Below, one piece after another: positions 1-10,803 of a stretch of 64,000 nt of DNA (position 1 is its first letter; each line of letters opens with the position of its first letter). The notes under the pieces were generated by a model, which saw only the letters and a list, made by a program, of their open reading frames with translations, had not been told where the DNA came from and ran no database searches. The position numbers were made by a program, and so were the translations under genes. The DNA lies in assembly GCA_902806565.1 (NCBI GenBank), contig CADCXA010000016.1, positions 372,001 to 436,000 on the forward strand, written 5' to 3'. Origin of the DNA: Hypoxylon rubiginosum (Eukaryota > Ascomycota > Sordariomycetes > Xylariales > Hypoxylaceae).

Positions 1-1159
1 GAGATTTGAAAGCGATGTCTTCAACGAAGAAAAAGACAACGACAACGAGTTGTGGAAATTTATCCATGCCGATGGCCGAAGACCATGCTAGACTCAATCA
101 TGAGCTACTGGCTTAACCAACCGGCATGCCCTGCAGTTTAAATGCCTTGACGCATGCTACTCATCGCAGCTTAGCTAGTCAGGCATGGCAGGCACCCAAC
201 TGTATTCTCATACTTAGTCGCAAGATCGAACGAAGCATTGCTTATTGTCGTTCACTAATAGACTACTGAGTCCAATACGATTCTTATATCATAGTCAGAT
301 TAGATAATTAAACGTTACCTAATATACTACACTTGTAATACCCGCTTGACAATCCATGAAGTGATAACTATGTGATCTGCTAATTTGTAATTCCGTGGAT
401 TGAATATTACCTTAGATTGGAGGCACTCGCTTGAGAGCCCTAGGTGGCATGATGAAATTGGCCGGTGGAAATTGCTGCTGAGGGTTATAGATATATGTGC
501 ATGATGAGGTTCTTTGTGCTCCTGTCTCTTATGTTCGGGTTAACACAAAGGGCTGGATTCTAACAAAGCTAACAAGATTTTGGTGCGCCTTGTTTTATCC
601 GTATGGCTTTGATTATTATCCGTTGCTTTGATGTACAAGCCCATAATGAAACCTATCCTGTGGTAACATTAGCAACACAGCTACAATAGTACCTCGTGGT
701 AGATCTTGGTAAACTCACATATCAGTGTCATCTTGCAACAACTAGCTTGGTCGTAATTAGTGACCCCTTGAATTTCCATTTCAATAGATACCTGCGTATT
801 CAGACTCAAGGGATGTGCCGAGAAAGTATACCAAAATTTCCCCCTTATCGACGGCGAAGGGTCTATGTGAGGTTTAACTACTACAATTTGCTAACTTTGA
901 CACCACAGAGCACTGAACTGGTCAAGACACAGCCCAGCGCCTTTGGAAGCATAGACATTAGCCGTATTTGAAGACATTGTCACCGGGTTTTCATAACGCC
1001 TGCTCTCTAGTCTAAGTTATAGACACATACGACCTAATGTACACCGAAAATTACTGCAAAGCCCTAACATATTACCAGAATAATCCATCGCCGACATCAG
1101 GAGCGCCGTAATAGTGCCCACCATACTAGGACCTTGCACTCATGACGGGTTCGGGATAC
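1..1159. other. gene-free left flank
   Basis: No supported gene. Open frames here are short and begin at non-ATG codons. The sequence is AT-rich, and the part next to position 1160 is presumably the 3' UTR of the reductase on the minus strand. Confidence 0.5.
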
Positions 1160-2287
1160 CTAAAGCTTCGGCTTCTCCTTTCTCCCAGTCTTGACGTGTT
1201 TGGAGAACTCACCCTTAAATAAATAATCCGGGTACTTCATATCAATATCCAAGCCGACGCCAACACCCTTATTCCTCCAGTCGGCGCCGTCTACGACGAG
1301 AACCTCGCCGGTCACGTAGTTGCCCGCGTCGCTAAAGAGATAGACACTCGCATCTGCGATATCCCGGATCGTGCCGAATCGGCCCAGCGGGATGCCGGCT
1401 GAGGCTGTCTTGATATCCATCTGGCTGCTCGAGAGTCTCTCCAAGCCTTCGGTTCCTTCAATTCCGCCCGGGGCGATGACGTTGGACGTCACGCCGTACG
1501 GGCCATATTCTAAAGCCACGGAAGCCATGATGGAGTCGATGGAGGCTTTAGCCGCCATCACGTGAGCCTGCATTGGCATACCGGTATAATGGAAAGTGGC
1601 AGATACGTAAATGATCCTCCCTCCTGTCAATCCGTTCTGGTTCGTCTTGTTCCTGGCGGCTGATTCGATGAGATACGGTATAGTGGCCTTGACGGTGTTA
1701 TATGTTCCAAGCACGTCAATTTCCATGACAGTTTTGAAGCCATTGGATGTTAGAGACGATATAGGCGCCACAAAGTTGCCTGCTGCACCGGCGCTGGAAG
1801 AGCTTGGTTAGCTAAGAGATCCTAGCAGAAGCTCAACAGGATACTCCTACATAACAAAGTCAATAGCACCGAGTTCTTTCACGCATCTTTCGGCAGCCTT
1901 GACCAGGCTCTCCGGCTGTTACGTAGTTAGTATTTACCTAGAGACAGCTCAATAGCTTGGGCACGATGTCACACGCACATTCCTCACGTCACATCCACCG
2001 ATTCCGATGACCTTTGCACCTTTCCGTGCTGTCGCAATGTCCTTAGCGGCGTCTTCCGTCTTTTGCTGGTTACGGCCGATGATACAGGCATCGGCACCGA
2101 GGTGCACCAGAGCTCTTGTCTGAGCGCTGCAGATAGTACCGGCACCGCCGGTCACGAACACAACACGGCCATCTACGTTACTTAAGGTCAGTCGTGCTGG
2201 TGCTAGTTGTCTGTTTATCTGTTGAAACTAACCAAATATTCCTTGCTTCCAAACGTTGCTCACATATTTGGATGGTGGGATCGGCAT
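1160..2287 (-). CDS. SPS19: peroxisomal 2,4-dienoyl-CoA reductase (SDR family)
   Basis: Short-chain dehydrogenase expected to reduce 2,4-dienoyl-CoA with NADPH, allowing beta-oxidation of unsaturated fatty acids in peroxisomes. My model has four exons: 2287-2233, 2172-1979, 1915-1851 and 1793-1160, giving 315 aa in frame. The start is the ATG at 2287, which gives the short leader seen in fungal homologues. The Rossmann motif FVTGGAGTICSA lies about 25 residues in. IAGAAGNF spans the third junction, and the APGGIEGTEG loop is typical of this reductase subfamily. The last three residues are PKL, an acceptable variant of the SKL-type peroxisomal signal. The subfamily and intron phases are well supported. 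The exact start is inferred. Confidence 0.85.
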
Positions 2288-3113
2288 GATGATGCTCGGT
2301 TGCGCAAGTGCTGAAAGATAGACGTACTCTAGGACCAGATAGGATTTATTTAGGTATAGTAGATGGTTGAATCAATGTGACAATCAACACAAGTTGCAAG
2401 CTCGAATTGAAAGTCAAGCGACTGTATATGTGTCTGTAAAATTAAGTGACAGAAGGTGTTTGACTGTTAGTCCGCGCAAGAAAGGGATGTAGGATGTAAG
2501 ATGCCTCGGCTTGAAAGTGCCAAGATCTACATACATGTACCACTAGTAGCGTGTACTTGGGTACATGAGCGGGAAAGCTGCAGCCCCCAGCCCCCCATCA
2601 GAACCCCAATGTGTCCATTTTCGGCGTTAGAGCCCGCTGGTCCCGCAAATCTTAAGCCATTTCGTTGAAGCTCAGACCAATTACGTATCCCAGATATACC
2701 ATTTACAAAACCGCCCCAGCTTTTGCCCAAGACTCAAGGCCCAAGGCCCAAGAGTCAAGAGTCAAGTCGCTCAACTCATTGTCAGTCAATGTCAGTCATT
2801 GTCAGGTTCCCCTTCCCCCTCCAACGGCCGGAACTTGGTGCCCATGAAGTTCGAGCATAGCCAATACCTTGAATCATTCATCGTTATTTGCCTACATCGT
2901 CACCGTACTCCTTCTCCTTTTTGAGGCATAATCCCATTGCTCGTTGCTGTACGTGCGTGGGTAGACAACGCAACGTGCGCCCGATCCACACACACCATCT
3001 TGGTTCGACTGAACCCTTTCATGCGACTTTCTACATCTACACACCAAATCTAACGTCCTACATCCCGCATTTTATATCCTTCATCAGCATTCGGTCGTCT
3101 ATATCTAGACACG
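2288..3113. other. divergent intergenic region
   Basis: Shared upstream region of the minus-strand reductase and the plus-strand small membrane-protein gene. It carries a short direct-repeat stretch around 2733-2800 (recurring caaggccc, agtcaag and gtcagtca words). No coding region is supported. Confidence 0.5.
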
Positions 3114-3914
3114 ATGGCATCAAGAAAGGTGTCCGTTCTCAAGTTCGTAGGGACGGTCTCGTTGGGTCTCTTGACTGTAAGTCCCCCCAGTCATCTTTCC
3201 GAATCTGCCCCTCCACGGTTTTCCCCGCGCTCAGTGTTCACGATGAGCCATGCGAGAGGCGAGACAACCCAACAACGTTTTCTTAATTACCTGTCTACTA
3301 TTGACCTCGCTCCAACTTATGGAATATAGGGTACTTCCTACACCCTCTCAGCTCTGACGATCCCGTCCCTGCTTGAACTACCCTCGGCCTCCTCCGCGGC
3401 CAAGGCATTTCGATCCCTCGCATCGACGGCATCGACCCACCTCAATGCCTTAACCGCCGTGTCGGGCTCCGCCTTCCTTCTCGCATACGTGCTATCCCCC
3501 CGAGGCTTCAGACATCCTTATCTCTTTTACACGTCTCTGTTCTGTTTCGGAACCCACCTAACCGACTACGTGACGCCGCGCATCTTCGGCGAGCCCACGT
3601 CGAGCGCAGCGGCCGCGGCGCAGCGACGAGCCGCATCCGCCCAGCTGCGCAGAGATAAGCAGGCCGCGCGACGGATGGAGGCCAGCTACGAGGTCCTCGG
3701 CGATCCGCACAACGACGAGGGCGCCGGCAGTGCTAGCGGCGAGGAGCTAGACGAGGAAGTCAACGGCGAGGAGGTCCGCAGCGAAGTCGAATTCTTCGTC
3801 CGGAATCAGCTCATACAGACGGCCGTGGCGGGTATCGGGTTCCTGATGGCGGTCGTCGGCATCTGGGGCGACGGCGCGCTCGGCGCCTCGGAGACGCTGG
3901 TTATTGAGTTCTGA
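3114..3914 (+). CDS. small membrane protein, Atg33-like (mitophagy) candidate
   Basis: Two exons, 3114-3176 and 3330-3914, encode 215 aa. The intron has a GTAAGT donor and a TATAG acceptor. The start MASRKVSVLKFVGTVSLGLL begins an N-terminal hydrophobic helix that continues across the junction into GTSYTLSALT. A second hydrophobic stretch lies near the middle (SAFLLAYVLSPRGFRHPYLF), and a third near the C-terminus (AVAGIGFLMAVVGIWG). Between the last two is an Ala/Arg- and acid-rich linker. The arrangement and opening resemble fungal proteins annotated as Atg33, a mitochondrial outer-membrane factor in mitophagy. That assignment is from memory and tentative; an unknown multi-pass membrane protein is the alternative. 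Confidence 0.6.
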
Positions 3915-4568
3915 GCGAAGAGACGAGGCGCCAGAAACGAGCCTGGAACAAGAACCCAAGATGGTTCATTCTTATCACTCATTTAGGCTTCCGGGGAAGA
4001 TTCTATCCAGCTTCCTACAGTTGACGGAGTGTAGTTGAAGTTTCGTATAGCCCCCAAGGTCGCCAATAGGTTTCTGGATTCGGGTATTGTATATATCATG
4101 CTCACCTCTCTCTCTGTCTCCTGGCACTCCCCATCATGTAGTAACAAAAGCAAACACCAAAAAGATAGCATGGTACAAGCATTTGTTTAGGTAAAATTAC
4201 TATATATTCAACCCTTCGTGAGCTCATGGCTTTGTTCGACGTCTTACTTGGCTATTGGCTATAAGCTCTGAAAATTTGGCAATTATCTATCTAATGGAAT
4301 ATACGACGAACTAGGATTTTGTATTTCGCCTTTGCTACCTAGATACTTTATTAGGAGGATCGTTGACTTTTCTTAGATTTTTTTTTCCAGCGAATAATAT
4401 TTATTTCCGTGGAGCATAAACCGGCAGGTTATGTTTTGTGAATGCGAACCAACAGAGCTCAGTGACGCCGCAAGGCTCTAGAGTTGTCCCCAGGTAATCA
4501 CATTTCTCCCATTGTCTTTACACACTTGAGAATTCTTAAAGTAACCCTTATAAAGTAGTGGTTCAAAA
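3915..4568. other. intergenic region
   Basis: AT-rich spacer between two same-strand genes, holding the presumed 3' UTR of the membrane-protein gene and the HET promoter. A 9-nt T run lies at 4378-4386. Nothing else is recognised. Confidence 0.4.
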
Positions 4569-6881
4569 ATGGTAATGTTCCCTGCGTACCTAGAGCAACT
4601 TGACAAGGCTCTAGGGATTACGATCCAGTTGTCAGGCCCCGGTGATTATGGCGGTCCTGCTATAGACACTTATTCATTCCCTAGAGTGCCGATTTTACGT
4701 CCTCCGGACGATCACGAAAGCCGTATTCCTAGCGACTATAACTGTACAACCCTACCAACTTCGACTTCCATCAGGATACTGAGATTGGAACCAATTGATC
4801 TAGCCAGAGACAACTCCTTCTTTACCGTCTTCCGACCCCTGATCCGGTGCTCCATGATTATTGTGGATCTCGAGGACGGTCCGTTATACGATGCCCTGTC
4901 CTATACTTGGGGAGATCCGTGTACTTTATATGCCAGTGAAGATGAAATATCGTCGGAACGTGCGTGGTCGTCTCGCCCGTTTGATATTCTCATAGACGGG
5001 AGACCTGTCTCCGTGGGGACCAACTTATACAACGCCCTGCTTATACTTCGCTACTTTTCCAGTCGACATAAGTTTACAGCTGGCGAGAAACCTCACCGTT
5101 GCTGTTTTTGGATCGACGCTCTCTGTATAAACCAGCAAGACCTCCAGGAACGTACCAGCCAAGTGATGATGATGAGCCGTATTTACAAGCAGGCATCTAC
5201 CGTCTTCGCGTGGCTTGGAGGTGCGGATCGCTTGTCACAAGATGCTATCATCAACCTCAGACATATTGCAGAGTTGTCACCGGATGCCACGACACTCGAT
5301 AGGATGAAAATATCGAATGTGGAAGAGAAGGAAACATATGAGCTACTGGGGCTGCCGGTCATCGCTCGAACCTCATGGATCGGCATATATATGCTGCTGA
5401 ACCGTGCCTGGTTTAAGCGCGTATGGGTTATTCAGGAAGCAAGCTTCGCCCAAGATCTGGTCTTCCTTTGTGGCGGTGTACAGTTTAATTCCAGCGCGCT
5501 GTTCCGTTCGGTTCTCATGCTGTGTCAAACAGGGTGGATTCATTATATTGTAAACATAGCAGATCCCCTAATTCAAACTCACCGAGACGACCTGCTACTC
5601 TTATCTCTCAGATCCCAAGCCCTTAGCCGCATAAGACTCTACAGGTCTCGCAATTCAAACATACGCCACATGAATTTCGAATGGCACTTGCTACCTGGCA
5701 GATCCTCTCTGGGTAACATCGTCCTCGACATGCCCAGTTTCCCCAGCTCTCCCATACCCCTAGTCATGCTTTTACGACAGCATCGCTTCGCAGAAGCCAG
5801 TAACCCAAGAGACAAGGTATACGCCCTCTGGGGCATGTCCAAAGAAGCTCTGACCCAGACACGAAAACTAGTAGACGAATCCGTCTCCTTCCGAGTCGAC
5901 TACTCGCTCCCCCCAGAGAAAGTCTTCATTCAGACGGCACATTTTCTCATCCATTCGTCGAAAAACCTCGCCACACTATCCCTCAAGGAAAGCGATGCCA
6001 ACATGAATTTACCATCATGGGTCCCAGACCTATCAGTTCAGAGTTCGGCAGGAGAGGCAGACCAGTCCGGCTGTTTCTCAGCCTCCTCCTCGCTCGGTGT
6101 AGCGAGTCCCGTCTTTCTCGACCACGACAAGATCCAGCTATCGGGGGTTAGAGTAGCTACGGTCGGAAAGCGAATCCAGTCCACGTTGATCGCGGATTTC
6201 CCCCTTCTCGCAGATTTCCTGCAGCACATCCCAGAGTCGTCGGTAATTACTTACCCCCGGACGAGGCGGGCGAGGGAATGGAGCCATCGGGAGCAGGCAG
6301 GAGACGGCCCCTCACCTACGGGGACAGCAGCAGCAGAATGTTTACGCACGGAAGAGCAATCTCGCTCCGAAGTCCTGTGGAGAACGCTCTCCCTGGATAT
6401 CTACGAAGACGAGCACCCGGCGCCGCCCGGTTGCGACGAGCTCTTTCGCGAGCACTGGGAAGCCGACATCGACCTACTTCAGTTCGTCGCCGCGTATGCC
6501 CTGCTCAAGGACGACATCCCGACGCTGCACGAGGTGGCGAGGAGGGAATCCGTCGACGGGGTCTTCGACTACGGGGAAGCCAGGCGGGTCCTCTTCCCGC
6601 CGAGGTTCCTCGATTTCGAGAGCCGCTGCGCCGCGAGTAGCGCCGGGAGGTACCCCGTCTCTAACGTGGCGAGGGACTTGATCCGGGAGTTGCGGAACGC
6701 GGACTGCGGTCGGGGGCTTGCCTCTCGGCACGACCTCCGCCTGACGTTTAAGATCAACCACGAGCGAGACCTCTTTATTACGCGCGAGGGCCAGCTGGGA
6801 CTAGGACCGTCTTTGCAGATATATGATGAGGTATGGATTCTGGCTGGTGCTAATGTTCCCTTTATTCTACGACCTATATAA
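4569..6881 (+). CDS. heterokaryon-incompatibility (HET) domain protein, C-terminally truncated
   Basis: Intronless 770-aa frame. The HET domain is shown by its three hallmark blocks: DALSYTWGDP near residue 107, FWIDALCINQQDLQER near 178 and RAWFKRVWVIQEA near 280. HET proteins act in non-self recognition and can trigger cell death after fusion of unlike hyphae. The frame ends at a TAA at 6879-6881. Downstream, the same frame stays open for 35 more codons to a TGA at 6987-6989, and these codons spell the tail expected of this family (GEYRLIGEAYVHGIMHG). The stop therefore looks like a nonsense change removing a conserved tail. Whether the shorter protein works is unknown. No adjacent partner gene is visible. 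Confidence 0.9.
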   Translation: MVMFPAYLEQLDKALGITIQLSGPGDYGGPAIDTYSFPRVPILRPPDDHESRIPSDYNCTTLPTSTSIRILRLEPIDLARDNSFFTVFRPLIRCSMIIVDLEDGPLYDALSYTWGDPCTLYASEDEISSERAWSSRPFDILIDGRPVSVGTNLYNALLILRYFSSRHKFTAGEKPHRCCFWIDALCINQQDLQERTSQVMMMSRIYKQASTVFAWLGGADRLSQDAIINLRHIAELSPDATTLDRMKISNVEEKETYELLGLPVIARTSWIGIYMLLNRAWFKRVWVIQEASFAQDLVFLCGGVQFNSSALFRSVLMLCQTGWIHYIVNIADPLIQTHRDDLLLLSLRSQALSRIRLYRSRNSNIRHMNFEWHLLPGRSSLGNIVLDMPSFPSSPIPLVMLLRQHRFAEASNPRDKVYALWGMSKEALTQTRKLVDESVSFRVDYSLPPEKVFIQTAHFLIHSSKNLATLSLKESDANMNLPSWVPDLSVQSSAGEADQSGCFSASSSLGVASPVFLDHDKIQLSGVRVATVGKRIQSTLIADFPLLADFLQHIPESSVITYPRTRRAREWSHREQAGDGPSPTGTAAAECLRTEEQSRSEVLWRTLSLDIYEDEHPAPPGCDELFREHWEADIDLLQFVAAYALLKDDIPTLHEVARRESVDGVFDYGEARRVLFPPRFLDFESRCAASSAGRYPVSNVARDLIRELRNADCGRGLASRHDLRLTFKINHERDLFITREGQLGLGPSLQIYDEVWILAGANVPFILRPI

Positions 6882-6989
6882 CCAGGAGAGTATCGCCTGA
6901 TAGGGGAGGCTTATGTTCATGGCATTATGCATGGACAGGCGGTGACTGATAGGTCCGAGGCCGAAGTGAAGAATATCGTTTTGATATGA
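6882..6989 (+). pseudogene. orphaned 3' coding remnant of the HET gene
   Basis: In-frame continuation of the HET frame after its TAA: 35 sense codons and then TGA. The translation contains EYRLIGEAYVHGIMHG, a tail block common at the end of fungal HET-domain proteins, so this was probably coding until recently. Confidence 0.7.
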
Positions 6990-7596
6990 GCATTTACATA
7001 TCTAGTCTCGAGCATCTGTTAGAAAGCCATGTGTTGAGTTTCTTATAACCAGCTAAAGACTATTAGTTCTCTAGGCCAGCTTGATACGATTCTATCCTTA
7101 TGGGATATATTAGACTCTGTTTGGCAGGTAGATATTTACCTACGTAGGTACCTAGATTTATTATAATACCCTTTCGATATATTTCCGTCAACCGGCAGAA
7201 TTGAACATCCAGAGTGTACTGATTACTATCATACACAAATTATTTCAAGTCATAGTCAAGTAGGGGAGCGAGTCAGAAATATATAAGAGGCACGTTGTAA
7301 TGGGGAAGTGGATGGAACAAGATAAACTTGCTCCCTCCACTTCGGATCGTGTTATTGAGGCTACGTAGTGTAGTGCTTGCCGACCTTTCTGATGATTTGC
7401 CTGTCGAAATGCAACGCAATAGGGTATCAAGCAGCCTTTGCAGAACGCCTAACCGTCCATCCTGACCAAAGAGAGAAAGAAACAAAAGCAAAAAACAAAA
7501 ATGCTTGTTACTCCGACCAGGACCTGCCTCTAGTATTTTTTCTTCACCATGGTGCAACAGCTGCTCTTCGTTCAAAGCTCTCGTGCTGTAAAGTCA
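6990..7596. other. convergent 3' spacer
   Basis: AT-rich DNA between the HET gene and the minus-strand low-complexity gene. It includes a TACCTACGTAGGTACCTAG palindromic cluster at 7138-7156. No gene is supported. Confidence 0.4.
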
Positions 7597-8571
7597 TCAA
7601 TCTTCCCATATCGTCTCCAAGTCGAGATCACCACGTCGCTCGGCACCACACACACTCCAGCGCTTGCGTTTGTCCCTGGTTCCAATACCCAATGTCCTTC
7701 CACGAGTAGGAACGTCGACACTGCCCCGACCTTTTGCTTCTCCTGAGTCTCCATCTTCAACAGCATCCGCAGCAGCCTTCAACTGGGCAATTCTCTCCGC
7801 TTCCAAGGCAGCCTCCTCAGCATCAGGTGAGTCGGGAATGGTTTCCAGGCTTGAAATACTGGGGCTGCGTGATCTCATGGAGCTAGGCGTCGAGGGAATG
7901 GATGATGACGGATAATACGAAGGAAAGCTGGAGGTGTTCGATACACTCTCGAATCGGTACGAAGGCGAACTTGCAGTGGCCAACGGGGTTCCTGGTAGGG
8001 ATGAAGTAGTGTTCGGTGTGGAGTAGGCCGTATACCGCAGGGGTGAAGATGTTCGCCGTTGAGTAGCATTGTTCAATGCTGCAACACTAGGGCTGGCGGA
8101 GCTGGGGAGCTCAGGGTGCCGCTTATCGTTATCCAAAACAGAGGATCGAATTGGTGAAATGGGAGGGTATGATTCATCCGTGGGCTTTCGCGATACTCGC
8201 GTTCTGTTGGGGGAGCCCAAAGGACTAGCCGGGCGAAACACAGGCGGGTATATTATACGGCCTGAACCATCCACACCCGGCATAGATCGTGTGCGACCTA
8301 TGGGGGGTGGTGCTAGACTCGCAACTGACTTGGACCGACTGTGGCCGCCGGAGAGAGGTGAAGTGGTCCGAGGTCGATACGGAAGAGATATCGTAGGGGT
8401 CCATGAAGGGGAGCTGGGCGAAGGAGGCTCGGTCGATCGACGGAAAGTGGTCGGCTTGCGATCAGAATCCAGGTCATTGGTGTTGATCGCAGTTGGTTGG
8501 TGTAGACGAAGCGTCGGTAGAGGCGAGGATCGGAATTCCTCCATTCGCTCGGTCTCGGGAACAGGCTCCAT
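7597..8571 (-). CDS. conserved fungal Ser/Pro-rich protein, unknown function
   Basis: I take the first ATG (8571) of a single open frame, giving about 324 aa. The body is low-complexity, rich in Ser, Pro, Thr and Arg, with many SP/TP sites (for example PPSPSSPSWTP and RPASPLGSPNRT), so it is probably disordered and phosphorylated. Near the C-terminus is a short Ala/Glu-rich helix (EEAALEAERIAQLKAAADA). It is followed by a basic and acidic end block, KRKRWSVCGAERRGDLDLET, which I believe is conserved across Pezizomycotina. The conserved tail argues that this is a real gene. No catalytic domain is visible and I assign no function. Confidence 0.65.
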   Translation of the reverse strand: MEPVPETERMEEFRSSPLPTLRLHQPTAINTNDLDSDRKPTTFRRSTEPPSPSSPSWTPTISLPYRPRTTSPLSGGHSRSKSVASLAPPPIGRTRSMPGVDGSGRIIYPPVFRPASPLGSPNRTRVSRKPTDESYPPISPIRSSVLDNDKRHPELPSSASPSVAALNNATQRRTSSPLRYTAYSTPNTTSSLPGTPLATASSPSYRFESVSNTSSFPSYYPSSSIPSTPSSMRSRSPSISSLETIPDSPDAEEAALEAERIAQLKAAADAVEDGDSGEAKGRGSVDVPTRGRTLGIGTRDKRKRWSVCGAERRGDLDLETIWED

Positions 8572-9208
8572 TTCCAGTGAGGACAATGGCCTAAAAGAGT
8601 TCTGTTGGTTTGGTGTTCATAGAGGTCGGTGTAGTAGTCGAGATGGCGGAGGGACGACTGTTTAAGATGGACCGTTCCGCGTGAAACTTTGGAATGCAGG
8701 TTTCAGACAAACAGGACATAAGCAATCAAGAATTTGGTTGGAAGGGAGAGGTGAGTTTGGGGATTGATATGTGAGATATGTGACCGCAAGTTCAAGTCTG
8801 GATTGCTGTGGAACTGGTGTCAGGGTGAAAGAGAGGTGAAATTGAATCTTATGCGGGTCGTATTGTCGTACCGAGCTCAGTCTCGAAGAACCTTGGAAGT
8901 CCGAGCTCTCGCTGTGACCTGGAGATGGTTTGTGCTTATTGCGCTCGAGAGGTGTACAGGAGCACGAATGCAGCGGCGAGGCAAAGTGGGAAATGCGAGG
9001 ATGTTATTTGTGTTCGTCGTCCTTAGCTGGGCGGAATGCTAATGGCAACAGTGGGTGAGTCCATTAGTGTTGATATGTGGGCGATACCTGGCATTTGGAT
9101 CAAGCTGCAGATCCGACGCCAGGGACTTTCAGGACTTGCGGAGGGGGAGAGATGGGATTTTGGGGCAGTCAAATGTATTAGTAAAAATGATATATTCCCC
9201 CGGGTTTC

Positions 9209-9232
9209 GGGACTGGGACTGGGACTGGGACT
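9209..9232. repeat. 6-bp tandem repeat (gggact)x4
   Basis: Four perfect copies of gggact read directly from the sequence, in non-coding DNA upstream of the minus-strand Ser/Pro-rich gene. Confidence 0.9.
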
Positions 9233-9370
9233 GGAGAAGCGGAGTATGCTAAAAGAGGGAAAATCCCCTTGAAGCGGTCTCTGGTCTCTGGCCTCTGATC
9301 TCGAATCTTGTCCTTTCTCGGTGTCGAAGAGGCGAAGAGGAGGGGAATGTTAGAAGATGGACGGAGCTAG

Positions 9371-9400
9371 GCGTGCAGGCGTGCAGGCGTGCAGGCGTGA
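9371..9400. repeat. 8-bp tandem repeat (gcgtgcag)x3.75
   Basis: Three perfect copies of gcgtgcag followed by a partial copy, in non-coding DNA. Confidence 0.9.
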
Positions 9401-9590
9401 GGGAGAATTGGTGATGTTCTAGGTTTAAGGTGGTTTAGGTAAAATGGTAGGTACCTGGTAGGCATAGGCACTGGCACATATGGAGTAGATCACCTGCATT
9501 TGGGCTCGGTGGGCTTGGCTCCTAGCAGAAGGTACTATGCCTGTATGCGTACTAAGTTACGTGGGTCCTCAATAGGCCATTATGGCCCGC

Positions 9591-9620
9591 CATAGGCCAT
9601 CATAGGCCATCATAGGCCAC
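9591..9620. repeat. 10-bp tandem repeat (cataggccat)x3
   Basis: Three adjacent copies, the last ending in c instead of t. A related single copy (aataggccat) lies at 9571-9580. Confidence 0.9.
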
Positions 9621-10250
9621 CCTGGACTGGTCTAGCCCTCCTAGGTAAGTGCGTACCTCTGTACACTGTCAAAACGTCTGGACGTCCCACCATTGATTGG
9701 TTCTCAGTTGAGCCCCACGTGCCCCCCACAGGAGCCTATCCCCCATTCTACCAATTCTACTGCTTAGAGTCAGAGAGGGGAGACGAACCCCTGCTTTTGC
9801 CCTGGCTATTAAAGATGTCTTGGCGCATATCCTCTTGTAGGTGCATATGTCAACTGGCTAGAAATAGCACGTTAATTGATGGGTTTCCACTTGGCAAAGC
9901 TACGTGACCCTATCGTTCGAGAACTGTTGCCCGTATCTGGCGAGCAAACATGTGAAATGTACTGAATGTAGTGGATAAGAATGCAACGATGCAACTAGTA
10001 CGTATATTATGTATATGCACATAGGTCATAAGAATTCACGCTCGGGTAATAGCCTAAGACTCTTTAAGGCCCCGAGTTCGAGATCGAGTTCGAGAACAAT
10101 GATGATGTTATCTATGCATCTAGACTAGGCTCTTTAATGTTACGAGCTGACCTAACCGAAGTATGGTTTCATAATGAAGCGGAATGATGGATCTATTAAT
10201 GGCAAAATAACTCCGGCCAGTGATGAATCAACCTTCCACCAACGAGACAC

Positions 10251-10290
10251 CTTTTGATGCCTTTTGATGCCCTTTAATGCCCTTCGATGC
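10251..10290. repeat. 10-bp degenerate tandem repeat
   Basis: Four 10-bp units, cttttgatgc twice, then cctttaatgc and ccttcgatgc. The variants differ mainly by C/T changes. Confidence 0.85.
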
Positions 10291-10576
10291 ATGCTTGAAC
10301 CTCAGGCCATTTCGGAGGACTTCGAAAGTGTTTGCATGAGGGACAATCTTGGGGTTTTGTCTTGGTAAATTGTAGGGGTTTTATTATATTATATGTTTTC
10401 ACAAGTATGTGTAATTTAGTAATCACTCACTGCAGCAAACGTGGTAGGTTATCATGTCAATAGTTGTGAGAGTAAGTTGCAAGTTGATAATTACTGTAGC
10501 ATATTCTTATAGCTGCGCAACCCGTCCGCGCAAGCGCGGCCGGGAGAATTACGTAATAAAAAAGAAGCTTCTGATT

Positions 10577-10745
10577 GGCCATACCACCCCCCTAGCCACC
10601 CACCACCACCCCCCAAGCCACACACCACCACCACCGCCCCCCTAGCCACACCACCACCCACCACTACCCCCAGCCACACCACCACCACACCCCCCTAGCC
10701 ACACCACCACCCACCACCACCCACCAGCCACACCCCCCAACCCCC
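10577..10745. repeat. CACC-rich low-complexity tract
   Basis: About 170 bp made almost entirely of C and A on the plus strand. Irregular units of the type agccacaccaccaccca are separated by runs of 5-8 C. The minus strand is therefore G-rich (GGTGGTGG and GGGGGG runs) and could form G-quadruplexes. A 5-bp GC stem (ccgcg-caag-cgcgg, 10526-10539) lies to its left and a 14-bp perfect hairpin to its right. Confidence 0.85.
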
Positions 10746-10767
10746 CCCGGGCCGTTCGGAATATCGG

Positions 10768-10803
10768 CTCGGCGAACGGCGGCTCCGCACGCCGTTCGCC
10801 GAG
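10768..10803. repeat. perfect 14-bp inverted repeat with 8-nt loop
   Basis: The left arm, ctcggcgaacggcg at 10768-10781, is the exact reverse complement of 10790-10803. The loop is gctccgca. It abuts the CACC-rich tract and is far more GC-rich than the surrounding DNA. Confidence 0.9.

Noticed and set aside
5183..6761. Multiple open frames in other frames of the HET gene
   Set aside because: Shadows; only the 770-codon frame carries the HET motifs.
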